Shown piece after piece: positions 1-7,833 of a stretch of 64,000 bases of DNA. The position numbers were made by a program, and so were the translations under genes. Source of the stretch: Pseudomonadota bacterium (GTDB lineage: Bacteria > Pseudomonadota > Gammaproteobacteria > Steroidobacterales > Steroidobacteraceae); contig JAEZFW010000047.1 of assembly GCA_023417315.1 (NCBI GenBank), positions 38,475-102,474 of the forward strand, written 5' to 3'. Every line of letters begins with the position of its first letter. Position 1 is the first letter of the stretch. The notes under the pieces were generated by a model. That model saw only the letters and a list, made by a program, of their open reading frames with translations, ran no database searches and was not told where the DNA came from.

Positions 1-164
1 CAATCAGCCCGATGAGGCTAGATAGGTCTGCTGTTTTCGGCGGAGGATTAAATAGTCCTGCTGGCTGAGCAGCGCTGGCGCGTCTTTGATGTACCGCAGG
101 GTTGCGGTTGCGCCTTCGCCACGTGCATCCTGCACGGACCAGAACAAACACAGCGGGGAGCTTC

Positions 165-1658
165 GTGACTCGGGTTGCCTATCGCGCAAGTATTTTCTTG
201 ATCGCAGCGTTGTTTACGGGAACTGCCTCCGCCCAAGGTGTCAAGTTCTCGGACTTGGTTGGGTGGTGGTCCGCCGAGCCGAGTTTTGCGGGCGAGTCCT
301 CGCGGGTCTTGCTGCACTTTGTGGACGAGGGCGAGAAGCAATCTGCGCGACTCACGCTGGCCGACATCGGTGCTTACGACATTCCAATCGGCGAGGTGGT
401 CATCAAAGGAGAGGTAGTCGAGCCGCAAGCCTTGTCATTTCCGCTGACGTACGAGGAGAGCAAACGCACATTGACCGGAGTCTTGCCCGCGGAAGTGGTG
501 CCTGTCTATCGAATCTCCGCTGTTTTCACGCGTAGCGAGCCGCTCGAAAAGCCGGCCGCCCCTGTTTGGAGCGCGCCGCAGCCGAAAGTGAAGTGGCGAA
601 CGAACGTCGGTGCTCCGGTATGGGCAGGGCTCGAGCATGACACTGAGACTGATGCAATCTTTGTGGGCACGGACGCCGGCGTGTTGCATGCCATCGATGT
701 GAAGGGCCAGACGCGCTGGACGTTCGACACCGCAGGGCCCATCAAAGCGCGACCTGCAGTCATCGACGATGCTCTCTTCGTCGCATCAGATTCGGGGTAC
801 TTGTACAAACTCGACAAGCGCACCGGCAAGGAACGATGGCGCGCCAGGATCGATGCTGGAAGTCCGGAGCGTATCCCGGTGAATCAGCCGAAGTCGCGCT
901 GGGACCGGTATGGATCCAGCATCGTGGCAGATGCCGAGCGGGTGTACGTCGGCAGTCGCGACACGCACGTTTACGCGCTCGATCGCGCAACAGGACGAGA
1001 ACAGTGGCGCGTCGCGAGCAAAGATCTGATCACCGCGACGCCGGCTCTGTATGGCGATCTCCTCGTGTTCGGATCGTTCGACGGCAGCATTCAAGCCGTG
1101 AATGCGACGGATGGAGACCCACGTTGGCGGTACGAGTCCCAGCAGCCGATCACAGGCGATCTCGTCGTCGATGGCGATCGAGTGCTCGCCGGCGGCCGCA
1201 GCTACGACTTGATTGCACTCGATGCACGAACGGGCACGGAACGGTGGAAGCACTACTACTGGTTCTCATGGATCGAATCGCCGCCAGTCGTACGCGATGG
1301 GGTCATCTACACGGGCTCCTCTGATGCAACGGGCGTATTTGCGATCGACGCGAACACAGGTGCGCGCCGCTGGAAAGCGAGTGTTCCTGGTTATGCATGG
1401 GCGCGCCCTGCAGTGAGCGAGAAAATCGTCGTCTCAGGGACTGTCGGCCAAGGCCCGCATCCAAGCTCGCGGGAAGGTGCGCTCGTGGGCATCGAGCGCG
1501 TCACCGGGAAGATCGTTTGGATTCATCTCGAGCCGCCGTCAGCGGAAGTCGTCGAGAAAAAGGTTGACTGGGGCTTTGCAGCCTCGCCGATCATTGTGGG
1601 TGATATCGCGTACGCCGCAGACCTCAACGGCTGGCTCTATGCGCTCGACACTCGCTGA
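165..1658 (+). CDS. Secreted PQQ-type (WD40-like) beta-propeller protein
   Basis: Repeated blades of the PQQ-like type are visible, with the tryptophan-docking pattern ALD-x-x-TG-x-x-x-W (ALDRATGREQWR, ALDARTGTERWK, AIDANTGARRWK), spread from about residue 140 to the C-terminus. An N-terminal segment ending TGTASAQG looks like a cleavable signal peptide, so the protein probably acts in the periplasm or outer envelope. I place the start at GTG 165, because GGGGAG lies 4 nt upstream and the signal peptide then begins properly; an ATG at 102 in frame would add 21 residues that do not fit. Such propellers bind PQQ in quinoprotein dehydrogenases or act as scaffolds as in BamB. No cytochrome or dehydrogenase motif is seen, so the specific role is unknown. 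Confidence 0.8.
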   Translation: MTRVAYRASIFLIAALFTGTASAQGVKFSDLVGWWSAEPSFAGESSRVLLHFVDEGEKQSARLTLADIGAYDIPIGEVVIKGEVVEPQALSFPLTYEESKRTLTGVLPAEVVPVYRISAVFTRSEPLEKPAAPVWSAPQPKVKWRTNVGAPVWAGLEHDTETDAIFVGTDAGVLHAIDVKGQTRWTFDTAGPIKARPAVIDDALFVASDSGYLYKLDKRTGKERWRARIDAGSPERIPVNQPKSRWDRYGSSIVADAERVYVGSRDTHVYALDRATGREQWRVASKDLITATPALYGDLLVFGSFDGSIQAVNATDGDPRWRYESQQPITGDLVVDGDRVLAGGRSYDLIALDARTGTERWKHYYWFSWIESPPVVRDGVIYTGSSDATGVFAIDANTGARRWKASVPGYAWARPAVSEKIVVSGTVGQGPHPSSREGALVGIERVTGKIVWIHLEPPSAEVVEKKVDWGFAASPIIVGDIAYAADLNGWLYALDTR

Positions 1659-1711
1659 AGCACTCGAGCATGACCGCTGCACACTTCCATAAACAAACTT
1701 AGAGCACGCTT

Positions 1712-2302
1712 GTGAATATCCAGATTTCTGTGGCACTCGTCATCTTCGCCGGCACGATCGCACTGAGCCTGATGGGTCTGTACACCGCGCCGAAGATCAT
1801 CGAGCGCAACTTGTTTCGTCCCTATTGGGTGGCGCGCAAGAAGCAGGTGGAAACGATCGTAACGAGCGGCTTCGTGCACGCCGATCTCATGCATCTGATC
1901 TTCAACATGGTGACTTTCTACTTCTTCGCCTTTCCGCTCGAGCGCAGGATCGGTGGCGTGAAGTTTGCGTTGTTGTATCTCATCGGCCTCCTCGCGAGTC
2001 ACGCGGGGACCTACTACAAGCACAAGAACAATCCCGAGTACGCCTCGCTCGGTGCATCAGGGGCGATCTCGGCCGTCTTGTTCGCGGCGATTGTCTACAA
2101 CCCTTACCAGTCGCTGTTCATCCTCCCGATCCCCGTGCCCATTCCGGCGCCGCTCTTCGGCATCGCTTATCTCGCATACAGTTGGTACGCGTCCAAGAAT
2201 CCGCACGGCCGAATCAACCACGATGCGCACTTCGGCGGCGCACTCGCGGGGCTCCTCTTCGTCGCCATCACGGATCCGCGGGCGTACACCGCGTTGCTGT
2301 GA
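1712..2302 (+). CDS. Rhomboid family intramembrane serine protease
   Basis: A 196-residue integral membrane protein with the rhomboid signature: H56-ADLM-H61-LIF-N65 in TM2, nucleophile S116 in LGASGA, and the second catalytic residue H173 in HDAHFGGALAG. Six hydrophobic segments are apparent. The family cleaves transmembrane substrates within the bilayer; the substrate here cannot be told. Translation starts at a GTG, 53 nt after the beta-propeller gene, with no strong Shine-Dalgarno. A second, longer rhomboid is encoded at 30.7 kb. Family assignment is secure. Confidence 0.88.
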   Translation: MNIQISVALVIFAGTIALSLMGLYTAPKIIERNLFRPYWVARKKQVETIVTSGFVHADLMHLIFNMVTFYFFAFPLERRIGGVKFALLYLIGLLASHAGTYYKHKNNPEYASLGASGAISAVLFAAIVYNPYQSLFILPIPVPIPAPLFGIAYLAYSWYASKNPHGRINHDAHFGGALAGLLFVAITDPRAYTALL

Positions 2303-2318
2303 GAAGAACAGAAGGGGA

Positions 2319-2474
2319 TTAGCCACAAAGAACACAAAGAACACAAAGAACACAAAGCAGGAGAAGTCCGAAGGTCCGTTACGACCTGCATCGAGCACAA
2401 AGCTGAGTAACCGTGTATCTCCCGCTTCGCTATTTCGATCTTCTTTGTGTTCTTTGTGCTCTCTGTGGCTACTC
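2319..2474. repeat. Word-arm inverted repeat, CACAAAGAA type
   Basis: The left arm (2319-2357) is AGCCACAAAG followed by three further 9-nt words ACACAAAGA. The right arm (2440-2474) is the complement, TTCTTTGTG words ending CTGTGGCTA. The loop of about 80 nt is unique sequence. It begins 17 nt after the rhomboid stop codon. Confidence 0.8.
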
Positions 2475-2498
2475 GGAAATCGGTGTATTTCCTAAGCC

Positions 2499-2538
2499 CA
2501 AAAAAAGCGAAGCCCCGTCGCAGAAGGCGGGGCTTCGT
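2499..2538 (-). terminator. Intrinsic terminator on the minus strand
   Basis: The stem GAAGCCCCG / CGGGGCTTC (2509-2536) is followed, reading the minus strand, by GCTTTTTTT. On the plus strand no T-run follows, so it acts for minus-strand transcription. No minus-strand gene lies upstream within 8 kb, which suggests a non-coding transcript (next entry). Confidence 0.7.
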
Positions 2539-2745
2539 GTCTCGTGTCCTGTTAACGAAGCGAAAACCCCCGAAAGTTGGGGTGGACTCGAGACGGTGGA
2601 AGAGCTTGGTTTTCAGATCTTGAACGAGAAAGCCCTCATTCGAAGAACGGGTGCTATCGGTTCGTTCACTGATAACTTTGCTGCTTCCGATAGCACGACG
2701 CATCAGCAAGCGTGGTGGTTCCGCGTGAGAGAGATCATTTGCATT
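2499..2745 (-). ncRNA. Candidate minus-strand non-coding RNA ending at the terminator
   Basis: This gap lacks a credible gene but ends in a strong minus-strand terminator. Reading the minus strand it also contains a 10-bp perfect stem, GTGCTATCGG / CCGATAGCAC (2653-2698), with a loop of about 26 nt, and a second short stem around CCCCAACTTTCGGGGG. No Rfam class was recognised; I compared it mentally with 6S and SRP RNA and it matches neither. A promoter is not clear (TTGACC near 2762-2767 lacks a good -10). Offered as a candidate only. Confidence 0.3.
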
Positions 2746-2777
2746 CGGTCAAGCCGCCGCGGTCAATCTCTGTACAA

Positions 2778-3054
2778 GGCTTGCCGTTGTCAGCGGGTAG
2801 GACTGTCGTCGAGTAGGCCTGCGTTCCGCGGCGGGTGGGCCTAACGGCGGGTCAGAGTAAGAGGCTCGTGGCTCCTTCTAGTTCTGACCAAGAGCATCTC
2901 ACTGTCTTCATCTTTTCTGATTCGACGATGGTCCCAGCCGCCGCGGAACGCAGGCCTTCTGGTTCTTAAATTCTCTCTGGCTCGCCGTCAGGCCTCCCTG
3001 CTGACAACGGCAAGCCTCCTCGCCGTAGGCCTACCCGGCGACACCGGCAGGCCT
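2778..3054. repeat. Word-arm inverted repeat, long GGCCT/GGCAAGCC type
   Basis: Two perfect inverted pairs are nested. A 17-nt pair lies at 2778-2794 and 3000-3016 (GGCTTGCCGTTGTCAGC and its complement). A 20-nt pair lies at 2815-2834 and 2938-2957 (AGGCCTGCGTTCCGCGGCGG and its complement). Inner edges are GGGTCAGAG (2850-2858) and TTCTGG. It fills most of the gap before the DUF885 gene; the rest of 2303-3102 holds the terminator and the CACAAAGAA element. Confidence 0.8.
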
Positions 3055-3102
3055 TCTTCCTCTATCATCGGCCGGATCTTCCATCGCGCGAGGTTTTTCA
3101 TC

Positions 3103-4863
3103 GTGGATACACGATCGTTGCAGTGCGCTTGGATGCGTTCAGCGTTCATCGCTCTATTCGCCCTTCTATCGGTCGGCTGCGATCGGGAGCAGCCAGCCGG
3201 TGCCAGCGCACCGCCTGCCACCGCAGCGGCGGCGAACGCGGCATGGCCGAGATTCGTCCAAGATTTCATCGAAGCCTACTTCGTGGCCCATCCACCGTTT
3301 GCCGTCGAAGCCGGACGCCACGAGTTCGATGGCAAGCTTCCGAACTGGAGCGCGGAGGGAATCGGAAATGAAATCCGTCGCCTCGAAGGATTACGCCAGC
3401 GAGCGGAAACGTTCGAAGACGCGGCGCTCTTGCCCGATCATCGCTTCCAGCGCGACTACCTCATCAGCGTCATCGACGGCGATCTGTTCTGGCTCCGCGA
3501 TGCACGTCTTCCATTCACGAACCCTACCTACTATTTCGATTACGGGCTCGATCCGAGCACGTATATAGCCGTTCCCTACGCACCCGCCGAACAGCGACTC
3601 AAAGCGTTCATCGCATACTTGAAAGTCATTCCAGGTGCGCTCACGCAGATTCGTGCAACTCTGGAAACACCGCTGCCGCGAACGTTCATCGAATACTCGA
3701 TCGCCGGGTTCGGCGGCTTCGCGGAATTCTATCGAGGCGATGCCATCGCAGCGTTCGCCGATGTTCAAGATGAGCAGCTGCAACAAGAGTTGAAGCAAGC
3801 CGTCGAGCTGGCCGCGAAAGCGATGCTCGAGATGCAGGCGTGGATGGAATCGTTGCGCGCATCAGCGACGGATGACTATGCGCTCGGAGCCGAGCTCTTC
3901 TCGAAAATGCTGCAGATGACCGAGCGCGTTACGACACCGCTCGATCGGTTGGAAGCGATCGGACAAGCAGATCTCGAGCGGAATCTCGCAGCATTGACGG
4001 AGGCTTGCGCCCGCTTCGTGCCCAAGCAGACCATCGACGCCTGCATTGCAAAGGTGAACGCGGACAAACCCAAAGGTGGGCCCGTTCAAGGCGCGCGCGA
4101 TCAGCTTGCAAGCCTCAAGCAGTTCTTGATCGATCGAAATGTCGTCTCGATCCCTGGCACGGAAGAAGCGCTCGTTGACGAGGCGCCAGCCTACCAACGC
4201 CAGAACTCCGCATACATCAATATTCCCGGCCCATACGACAAGGGAATGCCCTCGGTGTACTACATCGCACCGCCGGACCCGAAGTGGTCGAAAGCGGAAC
4301 AGCAGGCATACATCCCGGGTCGCGCAGACCTGATGTTCACCTCTATTCACGAGATCTGGCCCGGGCATTTTCTGCAGTTCCTACACGCCAATCGCGCGAC
4401 ATGGAGGTTCGGCCAGTTGTTCGTCGGCTATGCCTTCGCTGAAGGCTGGGCTCACTACACCGAGGAGTTGATGATCGAAATGGGCCTCGCGAACGATGCG
4501 CCTGAGCTTCACGTGGGACAGCTCATGAACGCGTTGCTACGCAATGTCCGTTACATGTGCGCGATTGGGCTGCATACGAAAGGGATGAGCGTCGCCGAAT
4601 GCGAGCGCATGTTCAAAGAGAAGGCACATCAAGATGCAGGCAATGCGCGTCAGCAGGCGGCGCGCGGTACGTACGATCCCGCCTATCTAAATTACACGAT
4701 GGGTAAACTCATGATCCGGAAGCTGCGCGACGATTGGACCGCAGCGCGCGGTGGCGAGAAGGCATGGAAAACATTTCACGATCAACTGCTCTCGTTTGGT
4801 GGGCCGCCGCTGCCCTTGGTTCGTGAGCAAATGATGAAAGGTAAGCGCGGTGAGCTCTTCTGA
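3103..4863 (+). CDS. DUF885 family lipoprotein, putative metallohydrolase
   Basis: A 586-residue protein with a lipoprotein signal peptide; the lipobox LSVGC falls near residue 27, so it is probably anchored in the envelope. The DUF885 core follows to the end of the protein and contains H416-E417-IWPG-H422, the HE-x4-H-like zinc site typical of this family, and a downstream EGWAHYTEE that supplies a further likely ligand. DUF885 proteins resemble thermolysin/M32-like peptidases, but substrates are mostly unknown. GTG 3103 has a GCGAGG about 9 nt upstream; ATG 3133 would also give a complete lipoprotein signal. Monocistronic, flanked by inverted repeats on both sides. Confidence 0.85.
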   Translation: MDTRSLQCAWMRSAFIALFALLSVGCDREQPAGASAPPATAAAANAAWPRFVQDFIEAYFVAHPPFAVEAGRHEFDGKLPNWSAEGIGNEIRRLEGLRQRAETFEDAALLPDHRFQRDYLISVIDGDLFWLRDARLPFTNPTYYFDYGLDPSTYIAVPYAPAEQRLKAFIAYLKVIPGALTQIRATLETPLPRTFIEYSIAGFGGFAEFYRGDAIAAFADVQDEQLQQELKQAVELAAKAMLEMQAWMESLRASATDDYALGAELFSKMLQMTERVTTPLDRLEAIGQADLERNLAALTEACARFVPKQTIDACIAKVNADKPKGGPVQGARDQLASLKQFLIDRNVVSIPGTEEALVDEAPAYQRQNSAYINIPGPYDKGMPSVYYIAPPDPKWSKAEQQAYIPGRADLMFTSIHEIWPGHFLQFLHANRATWRFGQLFVGYAFAEGWAHYTEELMIEMGLANDAPELHVGQLMNALLRNVRYMCAIGLHTKGMSVAECERMFKEKAHQDAGNARQQAARGTYDPAYLNYTMGKLMIRKLRDDWTAARGGEKAWKTFHDQLLSFGGPPLPLVREQMMKGKRGELF

Positions 4864-4871
4864 CGGAGAGA

Positions 4872-5054
4872 AGTGGTTAGTGGCTAGTGATTAGTGGTTA
4901 GTCAGAGTAAGGAAGGTTCGAGAATCTCGGTTGAAGCTCTGACCCCTTCTTACACCGTGCGCGCGTAAAAATCCGTAGCAAAGCGGTTCTGACTAATCAC
5001 TACTCACTAAATCACTAGTCACTAACCGCTAACCACTAACAGCTAACCACTTCC
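4872..5054. repeat. Word-arm inverted repeat, GTTAGTG type
   Basis: The left arm is four heptamers (GTTAGTG, GCTAGTG, ATTAGTG, GTTAGTC) running into CAGAG. The right arm (4986-5052) begins TTCTGAC and continues with complementary words such as CACTAAC and CACTAAT. The loop is about 78 nt. It occupies almost the whole gap between the DUF885 gene and the first receptor gene. Confidence 0.85.
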
Positions 5055-5149
5055 CTCCGTTGACTCCTCCACGGCGTTCGTATTTCGACGTATTGCCGGT
5101 GTGATTCATGGTTGTGTTACGGTCCCGGCCCTCTCATGGGGAGTCGGTT

Positions 5150-7765
5150 ATGAACAACACGATCGCTCGTACCCAACGGAATCGCAGAGCTTTGCTCGCT
5201 TCGATCTGTGTTCTGCAGGCCACATGTATACATGCTGCAGAACAAGAGTCCGATGAAATCATCGTCACGGGGTCACGCATCGCGCGCAGCTCCGATTTCG
5301 AAAGCCCATCGCCGGTGCTCACGGTGACTCGCGAAAGCATCGAGCGCTCGGGCTACAACAACCTGCAGCAGTTCATGGAACAGATACCCGCCAACGGCGC
5401 GGGTGCATTCTCGACGCGCGGCAACAATCAGGATTCGACGGCGAATGGGGCCGCATCGATTAGTTTGCGCGGGCTCGGTGCGGATGCAACGCTCGTGCTC
5501 GTGAACGGCCGACGCGTCGCGATCAGTCCGTTCGCCGAGAGCGTCACGACGAGCTTCGTCGATATCAACGCCATTCCTGTCGCGGCGATCGAGCGTCTCG
5601 AAGTGCTGAAGGACGGATCGTCCGCTGTGTACGGATCCGATGCTGTCGCCGGTGTCGTCAACGTCATCCTCCGCAGGGATTTCGACGGTTTCGAAACAGC
5701 CGTGAGCTACGGCGCCGCCGACGGCTATGACGAGACGACGATCTCCGCGGTGTGGGGACTCGATACTGACGACGGCAACGTGACGATGATCGCGGATTAC
5801 TTCCGGAACTCGGGCTTGTTCAATGCAGAGCGCGGGAGCATGGGCTCTGCGGATCAAACCGCGCGAGGCGGACAAGATTTTCGTTCGTCGCGCGGTTATC
5901 CGGGCAGGTTCGTGGTGGACGGTACGGTCGTGCCTGACCCGCAGTGTCCGCCCGGCAGCCTGGTTGGCGTGAGTTGCGTTTACGATTTCGGTCCGTGGAA
6001 CGTCTTGATTCCCGAGGCAGAGCGCACGGGCCTCATGGTACTTGGGCATCAGGACATCGGCGAAATCGGCGAAGTGTTCGTCGAAGTCGCTGCCCAGCAC
6101 AACACCTCGATAGCGCAGGGCGCACCGACGCCTCTCGATGAAGGTGCGGAGCTCACGATTCCGGTCACGCATCCGAATAGTCCATTCACGGGTGCCACGA
6201 CACTCGAGCTTGGACGCTATCGCACTGTCGACGCAGGACCTCGCCAATGGGACATCGAAACGAACAATCTACGCGGCGTGCTGGGACTGCGCGGAGAGAT
6301 CGGCGGATGGGATTGGGAAATCGCTGCGCAGCGCGCGCGCAGCAAGTCGGATCAAACCGGAGACAAGACGCAGGGCTGGGTACGCACCGACTTCCTTCAG
6401 CAAGAGATGGATGCGGGCCGCTATAACCCCTTCGGCGGCGTGCAGAACCCGGCATCCGTGATCGATGCGATCACGACGAATTTGGTGCGTCGTGGTGTCT
6501 CGCGCCTCACGATGTACGACGCGCAAGTCGGCGGTGAGCTGTTCGCGATACCTGGCGGCGCGGTGCGCATGGCTGCGGGCGCTGAGTATCGCGAGGAGAG
6601 CGTTTCCGATATACCAGACGATCAGTTCCAGCGCGGTCTCATCTTCGGCACGGAATCCGTTTCCGCGAACGCTGCGCGCGATGCATGGGCTGCATTCGTC
6701 GAGTTCGCGGTGCCGGTGCTCGAGCAGTTGGAGCTCTCACTCGCAGTGCGTTACGACGACTACAGCGACTTCGGCGATACCACCAACCCGAAGGTTGCGG
6801 TTCGTTGGTCACCGACCGAGACACTCGCGCTGCGCGCATCATGGGGCACGGGTTTCCGCGCGCCATCGCTCGCGCAAGTCGGGCTCGGGCCTTCGCAAGA
6901 GTCGCAGTTCTTCATCGACACGTATGGATGCGCAGCAGGTGTCCCGGGTGCCTGTACCGCTCTCGACTACAACATCATCTTCTCGGGCAATCCGAATCTC
7001 GATGCGGAGGAATCTGAGAACATCAACGTCGGCTTGGCGTGGCGACCGACGGACGCCTCGGAGTTCACGATCGACTTCTGGGACATCAAGCAGGAGAACA
7101 AAGTCGAGGAAGCGCCTTTCGGCTTCATCTATCGCGAGTTCTGCGGGACCCAGCAGAGCGAAATTTGCTTCCGCAGCCCTCCTGTCGCAGGTCAGACCCT
7201 GGGCATCCTGCAGTCCATCAACTCAGGCTTCATCAACATCGGCGAGCAGAACGCGAGCGGAATCGATCTGAGCGGCTACTATGCATTCGATGCGGGCCCT
7301 GGCCGACTCGCGCTCAGCTTGAGCTATTCGCATCTTCTGAAGTTCGAGCGCGTCGAGCTCGACGAGACAGGCACTAACTTCGTTACGCGGCCGCTCGAAG
7401 GCGAGTACGAGTACCCGGAAGACCGTGCGCTGCTCACGGCAGATTGGAGCACTGATGTCTGGGGCATGTACGCGCAGCTCAACTATATCGGCCCGTTCGA
7501 AGACACACCTGATGTCGACTTCGACGGCGTCTTGGACTTCGACGAAAACTCCACACCGGAGGTCGGTTCCTTTACGACGCTGAATCTTCAGGGCCGTTAC
7601 ACCGGAATCGAAGGGGTCACGTTGCTCATCGGTCTAGATAACGCGCTCGATGAGGAGCCTCCGTTTGCAGTTGGCGATGGTGATACGGATCTGTATGGAT
7701 ATGTCCAAGCCGTGCACAGCCCGCGCGGCCGCTTTTGGAATGCGAAGGCCATCTTCAGATTCTAG
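5150..7765 (+). CDS. TonB-dependent outer-membrane receptor (first of tandem pair)
   Basis: An 871-residue receptor: signal peptide ending near HAAEQ, a plug domain opening with DEIIVTGSRIARSSDF, then a 22-strand-type barrel ending in aromatic F (AIFRF), the usual BamA recognition end. Family members import siderophores, cobalamin, carbohydrates or other large nutrients using TonB energy; nothing here fixes the ligand. Start ATG 5150 has GGGGAG 6 nt upstream; an ATG at 5108 would put extra residues ahead of the signal peptide. The second receptor follows 68 nt downstream, so the pair is probably co-transcribed. Confidence 0.9.
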   Translation: MNNTIARTQRNRRALLASICVLQATCIHAAEQESDEIIVTGSRIARSSDFESPSPVLTVTRESIERSGYNNLQQFMEQIPANGAGAFSTRGNNQDSTANGAASISLRGLGADATLVLVNGRRVAISPFAESVTTSFVDINAIPVAAIERLEVLKDGSSAVYGSDAVAGVVNVILRRDFDGFETAVSYGAADGYDETTISAVWGLDTDDGNVTMIADYFRNSGLFNAERGSMGSADQTARGGQDFRSSRGYPGRFVVDGTVVPDPQCPPGSLVGVSCVYDFGPWNVLIPEAERTGLMVLGHQDIGEIGEVFVEVAAQHNTSIAQGAPTPLDEGAELTIPVTHPNSPFTGATTLELGRYRTVDAGPRQWDIETNNLRGVLGLRGEIGGWDWEIAAQRARSKSDQTGDKTQGWVRTDFLQQEMDAGRYNPFGGVQNPASVIDAITTNLVRRGVSRLTMYDAQVGGELFAIPGGAVRMAAGAEYREESVSDIPDDQFQRGLIFGTESVSANAARDAWAAFVEFAVPVLEQLELSLAVRYDDYSDFGDTTNPKVAVRWSPTETLALRASWGTGFRAPSLAQVGLGPSQESQFFIDTYGCAAGVPGACTALDYNIIFSGNPNLDAEESENINVGLAWRPTDASEFTIDFWDIKQENKVEEAPFGFIYREFCGTQQSEICFRSPPVAGQTLGILQSINSGFINIGEQNASGIDLSGYYAFDAGPGRLALSLSYSHLLKFERVELDETGTNFVTRPLEGEYEYPEDRALLTADWSTDVWGMYAQLNYIGPFEDTPDVDFDGVLDFDENSTPEVGSFTTLNLQGRYTGIEGVTLLIGLDNALDEEPPFAVGDGDTDLYGYVQAVHSPRGRFWNAKAIFRF

Positions 7766-7782
7766 CGTTCGAAGTCAGAGGC

Positions 7783-7815
7783 ACTCCCTCTCTCGTGCGA
7801 CGGGGGAGGGAGCTT
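7783..7815 (+). other. Hairpin between the two receptor genes
   Basis: CTCCCTC (7783-7789 region) pairs with GAGGGAG just upstream of the second receptor, leaving a loop of about 15 nt. No T-run follows, so it is more likely an mRNA-stability or processing element than a terminator. Confidence 0.4.
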
Positions 7816-7833
7816 TGGCCGAAGGAGATCGAC

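Noticed and set aside
102..164. Longer N-terminus of the beta-propeller gene from ATG 102
   Set aside because: It would place 21 polar residues before the signal peptide; GTG 165 has a ribosome site and fits the secreted family.
2319..2474. CRISPR array
   Set aside because: The short tandem words have no spacers and form inverted arms; none of the repeat regions shows evenly spaced identical repeats with unique spacers.
2167..2709. 180-codon minus-strand frame over the rhomboid 3-prime end and a terminator
   Set aside because: It reads through a strong terminator hairpin and a repeat arm and has no recognisable domain.
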